NCBI RefSeq assembly: GCF_038502225.1 | Contig: NC_091301.1 | Span: 24,059,508 to 24,123,507 of the forward strand | From: Cherax quadricarinatus | Lineage: Eukaryota > Arthropoda > Malacostraca > Decapoda > Parastacidae | Direction of reading: 5' to 3' | Length of the DNA stretch: 64,000 nt | In this document: positions 53,983-63,170 of the stretch, piece by piece | Layout of the letters: each line of letters begins with the position of its first letter | Numbering within the stretch: position 1 is the first letter of the stretch | The notes under the pieces: model-generated | Told to the model about the DNA's origin: nothing | What the model saw: the letters and a program-made list of their open reading frames with translations, nothing else | Database searches by the model: none | Made by a program: the position numbers and the translations under genes

Positions 53983-54165
53983 GTTGATAAGACAGGTAAG
54001 ACGCATGTGCAACTGTTAGGCAATTTTATTCTGAAAGGTTTCACTACACAGTAGACTGTGTAGGTGAAACATCTCTCTACTACTGCTGCCTCTGAAGAAG
54101 TCTACTGTGTAGGCGAAACGTTTCGGAATAAAGTTATCTAACTGTTGCACATGTGTCTTATCAAC
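53983..54165. mobile_element. imperfect foldback with a hammerhead-like motif (copy b)
   Basis: Left arm 53983-54057 and right arm 54098-54165 are about 80% complementary. On +, the core reads CTGAAGA (54092-54098), an extra A, stem II GTCTAC-TGT-GTAGGC, then GAAACG (54115-54120), TTTC, AATAAA (54127-54132) and the tail CTGTTGCACATGTGTCTTATC. CUGANGA with N=A and GAAA are both intact; stem I pairing is weak. The minus strand of the left arm has a matching AGTGAAACC ... AATAAA motif with a degraded core. Confidence 0.6.
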
Positions 54166-54489
54166 TCATCGCCCCTGCTGCTCAGTTCTAGACCTAACCT
54201 TCTGGATGTTGGCTTGATCACTCAGGCTATTGGTGATAACAGGAAGTTAACCAATGTACACTTCACAGCCTGGTGTGTTAGGAACTTCTGGAGGAAGTTG
54301 TGAAGCAACTTTACCGAAGTTCCCTCTTTAAGAGAGGGTACTGTAAAGTCTTGCATCTCTTTTTTTTATCTACTGTGTTTTCATTTAGTATTTAATGAGT
54401 CCTTCCCTCTTAGGATTTCGCTAGTATGCATGATGATCTTATTTCTAAGTTCCACTGTGCTTACCTTCTCCAAGTCATACCTGTAAGTT

Positions 54490-55095
54490 ACCTGTGACTT
54501 ATATTCGATTTTGAGGGTCAACGCCCCCTCGACCCATTTCCAAACTAAACCTCCAGATTAATAGCCTCATCAATTAGGGTGTTAGTGTTAGCCGCACACA
54601 GTCTAAAGTAGATACCACATCCCAGCTGATCAGGAGCTTTTCTTGACAAATCAGTTTTACAGGCTAAGAGCTGTTATCCTACTCAGCTCATTTCAAAGTC
54701 CCAGCATATTACCACCCCCCAGGATGTGACTCACACCAGTCGGCTAACATCCAGGTACCTACCTACTTACTGGTAGGTGAACGGGGTCAGCAGGTGTAAG
54801 GAAACATGCCCAACGTTTCCTCCCGTACCTGGGATCTAACCACGGACACTCAGTGTGTGAGCTGAGTGCTCTGCTAACCGAGCCACGGGACTAACGTAGT
54901 AGTTGTGACATTTACGGAACACTTTGATAGGAACCAAGATGTGGAACTTATTATAGCTCACTCTTGAGGACAACTAGATGCCTGTTGTTTCCTCTTTGAA
55001 TATCCTTCCAGTTTTCGTAAATAATGTTTCCAAGGACTGTCTTCCGTGCACTGGGTTGTATTGTGGATATGCAGGTCTGGACTTCGGTTATTTAC
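54490..55095 (-). pseudogene. LINE-A3 C-terminal copy interrupted by a SINE
   Basis: Tail 54500-54640 (GAGGGTCAACGCCCCCTCGACCC ... GTGTTAGCCGCACACAGTC ... CCACATCCCAGCTGATCAGGAGC) and C-terminal part 54897-55090 (TTATAGCTCACTCTTGAGGACAACTAG ... CTTCCGTGCACTGGGTTG ... TATGCAGGTCTGG), separated by the SINE below. Confidence 0.6.
54645..54893 (-). mobile_element. tRNA-derived SINE inserted in LINE-A3
   Basis: Minus-strand SINE. B-box region complement GGGATCTAACC (about 54831-54841, one mismatch), body complement AGCAGGTGTAAGGAAACATGCCCAACGTTTCC and CATCCAGGTACCTACC, 3' region near AGGCTAAGAGCTGTTATCC. Confidence 0.72.
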
Positions 55096-55194
55096 GCTGA
55101 GTAGTTTGGTGTTGACCCTAGTGATCTCCGTACACGTTTATCGATATTTATAATATAGAAGCCAATTCAGCCAGGCTAAAATTATTATGTAACC

Positions 55195-55300
55195 TTGTGG
55201 GCCGGTACCAGAAACAGCGGTCAACACGGAAGCCTGGCTTCAGGCACACCGTGAAGATAGCTACACTCTTGAAACCGGTCACAGGCACGTCACACAAGGG
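55195..55300 (+). mobile_element. diverged LINE-A1-like tail
   Basis: CCTTGTGGGCCGGTACCAGAAACAGCGG ... CTACACTCTTGAAACCGGTCACAGGCACG has the A1 tail layout with many substitutions. Confidence 0.35.
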
Positions 55301-55946
55301 GGCCTCCCTTCTGTTTGGTTTTACCCTTTACTAGGTTAGTGTAAATTTGCCACATAGCGTTTGCTCCTAGGGGACTGTTCAAGTTAAACTATTTCCTGGG
55401 TTTGTTAACAGTGGCTACGTCTATATATTTTCTTTAGGTACCTGGAGTAATTGAACAGAGTTTGTAAAGCTCTTGAGGCAGTAATCGACTTTAACAGCTG
55501 TTCTTCAAAAATTATGAGGGTTTCAGTTAGTGGGTTGGACACAGTAACAAAAGCGAAAGAAGAATGTCTTGGGGGCATTGGTAGACAAGGGTTAGAGGTG
55601 TTCAGAGACATGAAGATTGCCACACCAAGGACACATTAATTTGATCCTCACCCATACAGTTACTTGTGTACACATTATGTTACTTCAGACCTCCCTCTTC
55701 ACCCTCTCTTCCACTATGTAACTATCACATCGAGCAGCGTAGTTGCACACAGTTGATGTTCCCAGTTTTGTTTAATAAAAAAAATTCTCTCTCTCTCACC
55801 CTGACACCAACCACACACCATAAAGCTAACTAACGTCACTCATAATATAAATATACTTATTAGTGCGTGTTTATAGAGCAGAGTGAGCAAGTAACATGGA
55901 ACACTGTCTCTGCGGTCTTCCAGGAACTGTTGACATTGCTAAATTG
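55301..55946. other. spacer, nothing recognised
   Basis: Unique-looking. A pair of complementary 62-72-codon open frames at 55405-55639 is the only open sequence and shows no recognisable motif. Confidence 0.4.
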
Positions 55947-55965
55947 TGCAACACATGGGAATCTT

Positions 55966-56010
55966 TATTGAAGAAACGTTTCGCCACACAGTGGCTTCAT
56001 CAGTCCAATA
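55966..56010 (-). ncRNA. candidate type I hammerhead ribozyme (left arm)
   Basis: Mirror image of the right-arm motif on the minus strand. CTGATGA is the complement of 55997-56003, stem II the complement of 55983-55995, and GAAACGTT the complement of 55975-55982; all catalytic positions are identical to the right-arm copy. Confidence 0.65.
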
Positions 56011-56469
56011 CAAAGTAGAAGTGGGTAAGGAGAGTAGAAGTTTGAGGTAATCAGTCCCTCAACCTGGATTCGATGTGTTCAGTCCATCACTCTTGTAGGA
56101 AGTGCAGCATAGGGCCAGAGAGGTGGCTTATATACTGCGGTGAGATGAGTTGAAGCAGGAGGAGGCGGGATCACAGTGGGACCTGCCACTAGTGTAAGTA
56201 GGTCGTCGTCCAGACACTGCAACATCATGGGATCTTGGTACAAAGACTTCAACGCTTGCCCAACCTTTGGACGACGACCTACTTACACTAGTGGCAGGTC
56301 CCACTGTGATCCCGCCTCCTCCTGCTTCAACTCATCTCACCGCAGTATATAAGCCACCTCTCTGGCCCTATGCTGCACTTCCTACAAGAGTGATGGACTG
56401 AATACATCGAATCCAGGTTGAGGGACTGATTACCTCAAACTTCTACTCTCCTTACCCACTTCTACTTTG

Positions 56470-56514
56470 TATTGGACTGATGAAGCCACTGTGTGGCGAA
56501 ACGTTTCTTCAATA
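56470..56514 (+). ncRNA. candidate type I hammerhead ribozyme (right arm)
   Basis: Core CTGATGA (56477-56483), an extra A, stem II GCCAC-TGT-GTGGC (56485-56497), then GAAACGTT (56498-56505). Stem I: TATTG (56470-56474) pairs with CAATA (56510-56514), and GA (56475-56476) pairs with TC (56506-56507), with a TT bulge. Predicted cleavage is after T56505. Stem III would be only the palindromic ACGT (56501-56504), so activity probably requires a dimer, as described for Penelope-like hammerheads. An extra A between A9 and stem II is known in the chrysanthemum chlorotic mottle viroid hammerhead (from memory). The AATAAA (56511-56516) overlaps stem I. Confidence 0.65.
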
Positions 56515-56759
56515 AAGTTTCCCATGTGTTGCATAAGTGTCTCAATTCTTCAACTTGTTGGTTTTCAAAACCATTCATCACAAGCCATTGCTACTTGACT
56601 TTTTTTGTGCATGTTCCTAAATAGCTGAGTTTGGCGGGATTAAACGCCAGCTCCTGGACCAGTTTACAACCCTTACTTTAGTGGAATTACTTTTCATGTC
56701 CCTTTGGCTTGTGTGAGCTAGTTTTCAGTAGTGTACCCTCTGAGTATTTTATGATTATA

Positions 56760-57815
56760 TCTCCATTTGAACATGGGGTAATTGCACACAAAATCCGTGC
56801 AAAAGGAATGACATGAAAGGTATGCAAATGCGTATTTAGCTTAAATGCAACGTGAAGAGTAGTCATAAACAGACTAAAATCAGGGGCTGCTACAGTAAAG
56901 AGTTCTGTTCCACAAGGCACAGTAATCTCCCCACTTTTCATTATAATTCACACTGCTGACATAGATAGGGATATAAACCATAGCACTGTATCATCCTTTG
57001 CAGACGATACTGTAATATGCACGAGAATAGCATCCATAACAGAGCAAGATCCAAGCTGATATCAGCCAAGTTTTTCATTGGGCAATTGACAACAGTATGA
57101 TTTTCAGATGAGAACAAATTATGGAAGGAGTGAGGAAATACAAACAGGATCGGCGTACAAGATAAATTTGCATCGCTCAGTAGAGCGTAAGTCTGATGTG
57201 AGAGACCCTGAAATGATAATGTCAATGAACACAATAATGTCATCGTAACTGCAAGGAAAATGTTAGGGTGGATAACTAACACTCTGGGTTGGAATATTGT
57301 GCTAACTGCCGCTTTCAAGGCAGGCGAAATCATGGAACTGGAAAATGTACAGAGAACCTTCACAGTATAAACTCGGTCAAGCACCTAAATTACTAGGAGT
57401 ACCTAAGTCCTAAGATCGTAGACGATAAAGATACATGATAATATACACCTGGAAGATTCTGGAGAGATTGGTCCCAAACCTGCACACCGAAATCACTACA
57501 TATAAACATAAGGCCTCTTTGGTAGACAGTGCAAGATACCTATGGTGAAAAGCAAGGAAATGATGAGTACATAGAAAACTTAATAAATCTAAAGGGACCA
57601 CGACTCTTCACGCTTTTCCTTCATGTATAAGGCGGATTACCAACAGATTTGTCTTTTTTCAAGAAGAAACTCGACAAATTCCTCAAATCAGTTCCTGATC
57701 AACCTGAGGACGGCGGGTGCCAACAGCCTGATCGATCAGGCCAGCAACCAGGAGTCTGATCTGGGACCGGACCATGGGATCGATGACCTTCGGAAGCGAC
57801 TACAGGTAACCTTGT
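56760..57815 (+). pseudogene. decayed LINE-A copy (RT to tail)
   Basis: GAACATGGGGTAATTGCACACAAAATCCGTGC (HGVIAHKIRA), CAGTAAAGAGTTCTGTTCCACAAGGCACAGTA (VKSSVPQGTV), TCATCCTTTGCAGACGATACTGTAATATGCACG (SSFADDTVICT, about 56990-57022), ATATACACCTGGAAGATTCTGGAGAGATTGGTCCC (IYTWKILERLV), and a tail ending GGACCATGGGATCGATGACCTTCGGAAGCGACTACAGGTAACC (A3-type terminus). Frameshifts throughout; the catalytic DD is preserved. Confidence 0.75.
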
Positions 57816-57819
57816 TCTC

Positions 57820-58395
57820 TGTCTAGTTCTCTTATCCTGGTATCCAACACCTGGTAGTTCTGGAACTAGGCTTTTAATAAATCTCTAAATTACTTCATTA
57901 TGTCTGATGAAATAATGGTTTAAGTAATGAGCCTAGTATACCTTGTACAGTGTTCTAATGATTCTTGTGAAGCTGATTGTCTGTTGTGAACCTTCATCTC
58001 TGCCGTCATTATTATAACGCTTTCTCTAATATAATCGAAAATGAACTAAACAGCCAATAATCCTTTTACAGGTTCCACACTAAAACTCTCATACCTGATA
58101 ATGGAATTTACTTGATCTGTGGGACTTAGATCTGGAGTTATAAGCCACAGAAATTGAAAGGAACTTTGTCCCTGCAAGGGAATGCCTGGATGCAGGTGAA
58201 GGACTCTTGATCAAAGGAATTGGAACTACTCACTGATTACACGGATCTAATATGATTATTCCTCATTCCCAGATGTTATATCGTTTGCTGGCTTCTTAGG
58301 CACTCATGTCGCTGAAACTTGTCCACCTTGGTAAGGTGACCCGGCGTCTAGGGGTATAATAAATGGAGTTTTATTTGTGATTTACTTGTTACCTG
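57820..58395. other. AT-rich spacer
   Basis: No recognised feature. Confidence 0.45.
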
Positions 58396-58518
58396 TTTCG
58401 AGAGTTTTTTCTACTCTCGTTCAGCCTTGGGACCAGGCCTTCCTCTTGATTGCCGATTAGACTCTTGCTGTTGGCGGCCCGCTGACCCGCATATCCATCA
58501 CAGTCTGGTTGATCTGAG
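58396..58518 (-). mobile_element. LINE-A1 3' tail
   Basis: Complement of the A1 tail: GTTTCGAGAGTTTTTTCTACTC ... GGACCAGGCC ... CTTGCTGTTGGCGGCCCGCTGACCCGCATATCCATCACAGTCTGGTTGATCTG. Confidence 0.75.
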
Positions 58519-58640
58519 TAATAAAACACGTCTGCAACAGTGGTTAGCTTTATTGCAAAACGTTTTGCCTGCACAACATGCAAAAGTTTTCGTAGTCGAC
58601 TGGACTACAGACGAAAACAAGACTATAGACATTAATATTA
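58519..58640 (-). mobile_element. degenerate hammerhead-like element (copy i)
   Basis: On the minus strand: AACTTTTGCATG-TTG-TGCAGGCAAAACGTTTTGCAATAAAG (AATAAA complement at 58549-58554), then CTAACCACTGTTGCAGACGTGTTTTATTAC. The 3' tail is the best match to the family TGTTGCACATGTGTCTTAT block, but CGAAAC has become CAAAAC. Inserted exactly at the break of a LINE-A1 tail. A GTTTTCGT...ACGAAAAC imperfect inverted repeat lies at 58587-58618. Confidence 0.5.
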
Positions 58641-59440
58641 GTTTTCACGTGATCAGTCTGCCTCCAGTCTGTAGAGGTATTCTTCATGATTTACTCCACA
58701 TTTTGGGTATTGTAAGATTGTTATCAGTTTTAAGAAAAATTCTCATCCGTGTTCTCTTAGCCTCTCATAGTCTTGGCTATCATATTTCATCTTTATATAT
58801 TTCCTAACCAAGTCAACTTTACAATTTAATCTTCATGTTTTATAATTATACAATCCATTTTGTTGCATGTCGTCCAAATTTGTGTTGGTGTGTGGGAGTG
58901 CGTGTGGCACACGCTTGTGGCTTGTTATGCCTGGCTGCTCCAGCCTTGCTCAGCTGCCCTCAGCCCCGCTCAGCCCCGCAAAGCTGCCCTCAGACCTCTT
59001 TACCTCTCAGCCCCCGACAAGTCTCTCCCAGTTCTTCAAACCACCCAACCCCTTCCAGCTTGGGCTGCATGGACACGCCATACCGCCTCGTCCAGCCCTT
59101 CAGCACCTTCACGTCCCGCCCCACCCCACCCCACCCGGTTGTCGCACCCCGCCCAACCTTGCCACCCAGCAGGGCTCTCTATGTTTACCAGCGTTATGGG
59201 CGGCGTTGTGAAGTTCCTACCACACTGGAGTTAATATAGACACACGGGAAGGGGTGAGAAGGGAAAAGGTTAACGGACGTTAAGTCGACGAGACATGGAA
59301 ATAAGTCACTTTGACTTTTTTTTTTTTTTTTTTTGGGGGGGGGGTTATCCTAGGTAATTTACACATATGTTAAACTATGTATGATAGTTGTACTTATGTG
59401 TACCTGTACTTAAAGAAACTTACACCTTAAACAAGATCGT
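58641..59440. other. spacer with C-rich low-complexity tract
   Basis: 58940-59170 is CCCTCAGCCCCGCTCAGCCCCGC-like and open in all three + frames, which argues for composition rather than coding. 59310-59345 has a T20/G8 run. Confidence 0.5.
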
Positions 59441-59545
59441 CCCCTCGACCCATTTCCAAACTAAACTTCCTGATTAATAGCCTCATCAGTTAGGTTGTTA
59501 GTGATGACCGCACATGATCTTAAGTAGGTACCACATCCCTAACTC
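59441..59545 (-). mobile_element. LINE-A3 tail fragment
   Basis: GTCCCCTCGACCCATTTCCAAACTAAACTTCCTGATTAATAGCCTCATCAGTTAGG ... ACCGCACATGATCTTAAGTAGG is nearly identical to 54525-54615. Confidence 0.7.
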
Positions 59546-59992
59546 TCTCCCCTCCTTTCAGTCCCATCAAACCCCTCACTACGTCTTAACCCCTCAACAC
59601 GCCTTAACACCTCACTACCCCCTTAATTCCCCTCCCTCCCCAATTCCTCTTTACTCACACCGGCCGTCATAATAAAAACAAACAGCAGGGATCCTACAGT
59701 CAGTATAGCGAGTGGGGGAACAGGTCTGTGCTTCATGTGAGGATAACCTTGGAAGAAACATAAAGGGTATTGATTGTGGAATGTGGTACAAAATTACATG
59801 CCATCTACAAAGCTTAATGCAGCCACGGGCAATGACCTTAAATGGGAAAGGTGTTTCTGGATTGTCTCTAGAAAGATGAAAGATTGGACAGGTATTAAGG
59901 AAGTATTGAAACTCAGAAATCTGGATAATATAGTGAATTTCCTGAGGCGCTTGTTTGAAACATACAAAGAGTGGGAAGATAAAGGTGTGGAG

Positions 59993-60024
59993 CACCCTTA
60001 TTTCACCTCCGTGAAATAAGGGTG
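59993..60024. repeat. 14-bp perfect hairpin, CTCC loop
   Basis: CACCCTTATTTCAC (59993-60006) / GTGAAATAAGGGTG (60011-60024), inside the ORF1 remnant. Confidence 0.95.
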
Positions 60025-60247
60025 ACCAGAGATACGCAGGACAAGCAAGACGAGACGGAAATAAGGATGCAAGACAGTGAGCAAAATAGAGGAGGAAGAG
60101 ATGACAATAGCAGTGAAACAAGAAACACAACCTGGAGAAATATGTTCGGGGAAAGGTAGACGAGAGAATTTTGAACACCACTCACAAAGGGAAAGTGAGT
60201 CTATCACAGAAAATGTAGGCAGATACTGTGCTACGGGGAGGGGTCTG

Positions 60248-60377
60248 CTTGGAAGGTGTTCTGTCGTTGACCCCGCGGCCCGGGCCATGACCATGCCTCC
60301 CAGTTGACCAGGGCCTGATTGACCAGGCCGTTACTTCTGGTGGCCCGCAATCGAGCATACGAATCATAGCTCGGCTA
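60248..60377 (-). mobile_element. LINE-A2 tail nested in LINE ORF1
   Basis: TTGGAAGGTGTTCTGTCGTTGACCCCGCGGCCCGGGCCATGACC ... GGCCTGATTGACCAGGCCGTTACTTC ... AGCATACGAATCATAGCTCGGCT. The ORF1 reading resumes after it. Confidence 0.8.
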
Positions 60378-60780
60378 AGAAAGCGGAAATATCACTTTAA
60401 AAAAGGAATGGAGGTACTTCCATCCAGAGATGTGCAAACCCTCAGTGTAACTCAGAGAATGTTATGACTTTAGCTGCCCAGACTACCACTTAAAAGGAAC
60501 TCAACACTGCCGAGACAGCAGAGGTATGACAATGAACGAGCATATTCAGAAAAGAGGATAAATAGAGAAAAAAAACACGTGGTACAGAGGTGCATACCAG
60601 TGGGACAAACCAAGCCAGTTGTACATTCAACAGGTTCGAACATACAGTGGGCAAGCATACTATCAATACTGGAGAAAGCAGGAATATATACACCAAGTGC
60701 CACGTGACATGATACATTACCTGTGATACTAACAAAACCACACTAAACTAGAACATCCCAAATGGTAAATTCTGCTTCGT

Positions 60781-61602
60781 TTTTGAAAACATTCAGGGTT
60801 TGAATAAAATAAAAAGAAGAAAATTATTTATATTAGTGGACTTCTCACAGAAGTCAGTGCTATGCTTAGAGCATTCACATACACAAGAGATGTTTTAGAT
60901 CGCGAGATAACGATAAAAAACTATAATATGTATAGATGTGACGGACTTAATAGGTCACAGAGGGGAGTAGGACTCTGTGTAAACGTTAATTTTTTGTTGC
61001 ATAGAACTGTTGAATTCATCTAGTTCTAAGTATTAAAGTGGAAAATAGGAATCTACTGATTAGCATTATATATTAACTACCGTTAGTAACGGCTAAGGAG
61101 TTCGCAGATCAGATAAGGAAGATATATAGTTATTTTGAAAGGCTTGTAAACCCCGCATCAAACATTGTGCTCCTCGGGGATTTCAGCAACCCGAATGTAA
61201 AATGGAAGATGGATGATCATAGCAGAAATGGTTCCTGGAAGCCCCCTAGCTCAACAGGTGCATACATACGTACCAGGGAACTAATGGGGTTTTGTGAAAA
61301 GTTTACATTGAACCAACAGATAATACATCCCACTAGAAGCGACAATACACTTGATTTAATTTTCACAACAACGAGGAACTAATAAGAGACGTAACTGTCA
61401 CAAAAATATACGCTGGTCACAACATCATAGAGATACAGATAGGGTGGGGAACTTAGTAATGTACAAGAAGCGATGTTCAATAAATTTAACTTCATAGAAT
61501 TGACTGGGACAAAATTAACAAAGAACTATCAGACATATCCTGGGAAGCAGTCACGAGCACATTAAATCCTCACCAGAGCTTGAAAAAGCTGAACACTGCC
61601 CA
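60781..61602 (+). pseudogene. LINE AP-endonuclease domain
   Basis: Follows ORF1 directly. Pieces in several frames: FVFENIQGLNKIKRRKLF (domain start), TYTRDVLDREITIKNYNMYRCDGLNRSQRGVGLCVNV, LLISIIY, SIVLLGDFSNPNVKWK (61160-61211), TRELMGFCEKFTLNQQIIHPTRSDNTLDLIFTT (61271-61373). GDF(N/S)xPxxxW and the ...QxIxxPTRxxNTLDLIFT block are hallmarks of APE-type LINE endonucleases, which nick target DNA for reverse transcription. The linker MFNKFNFIELTGTKLTKNYQ-like stretch (61471-61540) leads towards RT, but the copy stops at 61602, where an oppositely oriented tail begins. Confidence 0.8.
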
Positions 61603-62155
61603 TCCCCCTCGGCCGAGTCCCAGACTAGGTCTCTTGATTACTAGCCTGATTGATCAGCCTGTTGGTGCCTGTCACCCAACGTATGCACAACAGCCCGGCT
61701 GATCAGGAACTGACATGAAGAACCAAGGGTTTGTTGGTAATCCCCGTTATGTATGAAGTAAGGGTGTTGAAGAGTCGTGGTCCCTTTACACTTGTTGAAT
61801 TCTCTTTGTGTACTCATTGCTCAGCTGCTTTACACCGGAGGTATCTTGCTCCGTCTGCCAAGCCTCTTGGTTCATGGGATGTACTGTATTTAGGTGTGCA
61901 GGTTTGGGACCAATCCTTCCAGAATTCTTCAGGTATAAATTTTAATGAATCTTTGTCGCCTACATTCTATGGAGTGTAGCTAGGAAACGGCTGGCTTTTG
62001 TTCTCACATTGTAACTTATTATATATGGTAGATCACCTGCACACTGCGGACTTAGCTAAGTTTATTAATTAAAATAAACTTTCATCCTGGGTTCCATCCT
62101 CCGGTCTGGGACCGGGCCGTGGGGTCAGTGACCTCAGGAAAGGACTACAGAGGTA
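61603..62155 (-). pseudogene. LINE-A3 C-terminal copy and tail
   Basis: Tail CCCCTCGGCCGAGTCCCAGACTAGG, CTGATTGATCAGCCTGTTGG; C-terminal region GGTTTGTTGGTAATCCCCGTTATGTATGAAG, GTCGTGGTCCCTTTACACTTG, TTTACACCGGAGGTATCTTGC, GTGCAGGTTTGGGACCAATCC; thumb to about 61990. A short + strand tail (62098-62152, GGTCTGGGACCGGGCCGTGGGGTCAGTGACCTCAGGAAAGGACTACAG) lies at its right end. Confidence 0.7.
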
Positions 62156-62361
62156 GCAGAAATCCTGTATATTGTACCTGTATATTAGCAGATTGTTGTA
62201 TGTGATGCTAGAAATGCTCTAGTTGCTGCAGTCAAGGGCAGAGTTGATATTGACAGCGCCGTATGAACTATAAGGACGTTAGACAGACAAGAGTTATAAC
62301 TGTACTCGCCTATTTTCCTTCCTATTAATAACAAAAAAAGGCACAATACCGTGACTGGAAC

Positions 62362-62491
62362 GATACACAAATAACCCGCACATAAAAGAGAAGCTTACGA
62401 CGACGTTTCGGTCCGACTTTGTAAATGGTCCTAGTCGGACCGAAACGCCGTCGTAAGCTTCTCTCTTTTATGTGCGGGTTATTTGTGTATC
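62362..62491. mobile_element. 56-58-bp-arm foldback with hammerhead-like GAAACG (copy c)
   Basis: Left arm 62362-62417 and right arm 62434-62491 are nearly perfect reverse complements (one CT indel; one C/T difference in GCCGTC/GACGTC) around 16 bp. On +, GGTCC-TAGT-CGGACC then GAAACG resembles stem II plus the 3' core of a hammerhead, but CTGATGA is replaced by TTGTAAAT. The tail is TTTTATGTGCGGGTTATTTGTGTATC. Probably a non-cleaving derivative or a distinct subfamily. Confidence 0.65.
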
Positions 62492-62629
62492 CCTTCCTAT
62501 TAGCTGGAGTGTCTTGAAATTTGACAGCATTAATGGGTGACGGGCAGGTGAGCGCAGCATCCCGAATGATCAGTACTAGGACAAGTGAAGCACTCGTTGC
62601 AAAGTTATACTCACCAGAGGTTGTTGACA

Positions 62630-62840
62630 TTCTTGAGAACGTTGGGCATGTGGAAACTAATATGCTTCCTTACACCTACTACCCCTGTTCACCTATGAGT
62701 GAATAGGTACCTGTGTGCTGTGGGTGTCATCCTGGGGGAGAGGATTATAGGACTCGCAGTCTCATTGAGAGACAGTCCTGGATGACATCGTTACTTATTG
62801 TGTTATCCTGGGTTGCTAATCCTCCAGGTTAATAATCACA
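62630..62840 (+). mobile_element. SINE body without tRNA head
   Basis: GGCATGTGGAAACTAATATGCTTCCTTACACC ... CCTGTTCACCTATGAGTGAATAGGTACCTGTGTGCTGTGGGTGTCATCCTGGGGG ... GACAGTCCTGGATGACATCG ... TTATCCTGGGTTGCTAATCC follows the SINE body at 23.7 kb. The 3' end differs. Confidence 0.6.
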
Positions 62841-63039
62841 TTTTATTCTTAATTCACCTTTATTTTTTATTCTTAACGTAAATTACGAATTAAGCTCCTT
62901 TGGTACTTCGGTGCCCTCGTGATCTACGGGTACAGGAGTGGAAGTGCTGTTTAGTTAACCTTGGTTCGAGCCACATGGTGCTTTATTTTGTTTCCCTTTG
63001 ATCTGTTACTCTAGATAATAAAGTACACGTATCCTATGG

Positions 63040-63046
63040 CCCTAGC

Positions 63047-63091
<45 letters not shown>

Positions 63092-63170
63092 CATCATTAT
63101 TATGTTGCTATGTGAGGCGCTAAACCCGTGTGAGTCATGCAGCGCAAGGAGTCTTGGAAGTTCGATCCTC
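63040..63170 (-). mobile_element. (ATT)n tract with partial SINE-like family C
   Basis: About 50 bp of ATT (63047-63100) followed by GTTGCTATGTGAGGCGCTAAACCCGTGTGAGTCATGCAGCGC, the end of family C next to its A/T-trinucleotide tail. Confidence 0.65.

Larger units (their letters stand above)
55947..56533. mobile_element. 266-bp-arm foldback element with divergent hammerhead ribozymes
   Basis: Left arm 55947-56212 and right arm 56268-56533 are each 266 bp and are near-perfect reverse complements (I see two mismatches: AATCTTT/AAACTTT and GTGTTCAG/GTATTCAG), around a 55-bp centre. Each arm, read outward, has TATATAAG (right arm 56346-56353), ~115 bp of body, a hammerhead-like motif, AATAAA and a TGTGTTGCATAAGTGTCTC-type tail. 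I infer two inverted copies of one short retroelement unit, as in Penelope-like elements with inverted terminal repeats or in retrozymes. There is no protein-coding capacity. The near identity of the arms implies recent origin or gene conversion. Confidence 0.85.
59750..60780 (+). pseudogene. LINE ORF1 with CCCH-type zinc fingers, interrupted
   Basis: 59774-60019 encodes NDLKWERCFWIVSRKMKDWTGIKEVLKLRNLDNIVNFLRRLFETYKEWEDKGVEHPYF. After a stop the reading continues in charged, Glu/Lys-rich sequence. Beyond the inserted tail (60248-60377), one frame gives KKEWRYFHPEMCKPSV-stop-LRECYDFSCPDYHLKGTQ (60395-60495). The Y-F-H-P-x-M-C and C-Y-x-x-x-C-P-x-Y-H spacings look like CCCH zinc knuckles of some LINE ORF1 proteins, which bind element RNA. 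Followed by the endonuclease domain, so this is the 5' half of a LINE. Whether it belongs to LINE-A cannot be proven here. Confidence 0.65.

Noticed and set aside
58835..59239. Three overlapping Pro/Ser-rich frames, 114-134 codons
   Set aside because: All three + frames are open in C-rich low-complexity DNA, which indicates base composition rather than coding.
59774..60019. 81-codon + frame considered as a host gene
   Set aside because: It is followed by CCCH-finger and endonuclease remnants in order, so LINE ORF1 is the simpler reading.
62925..62985. tRNA-like GGTTCGAGCC near the right end
   Set aside because: A B-box-like word alone, with no credible acceptor stem, A box or cloverleaf.
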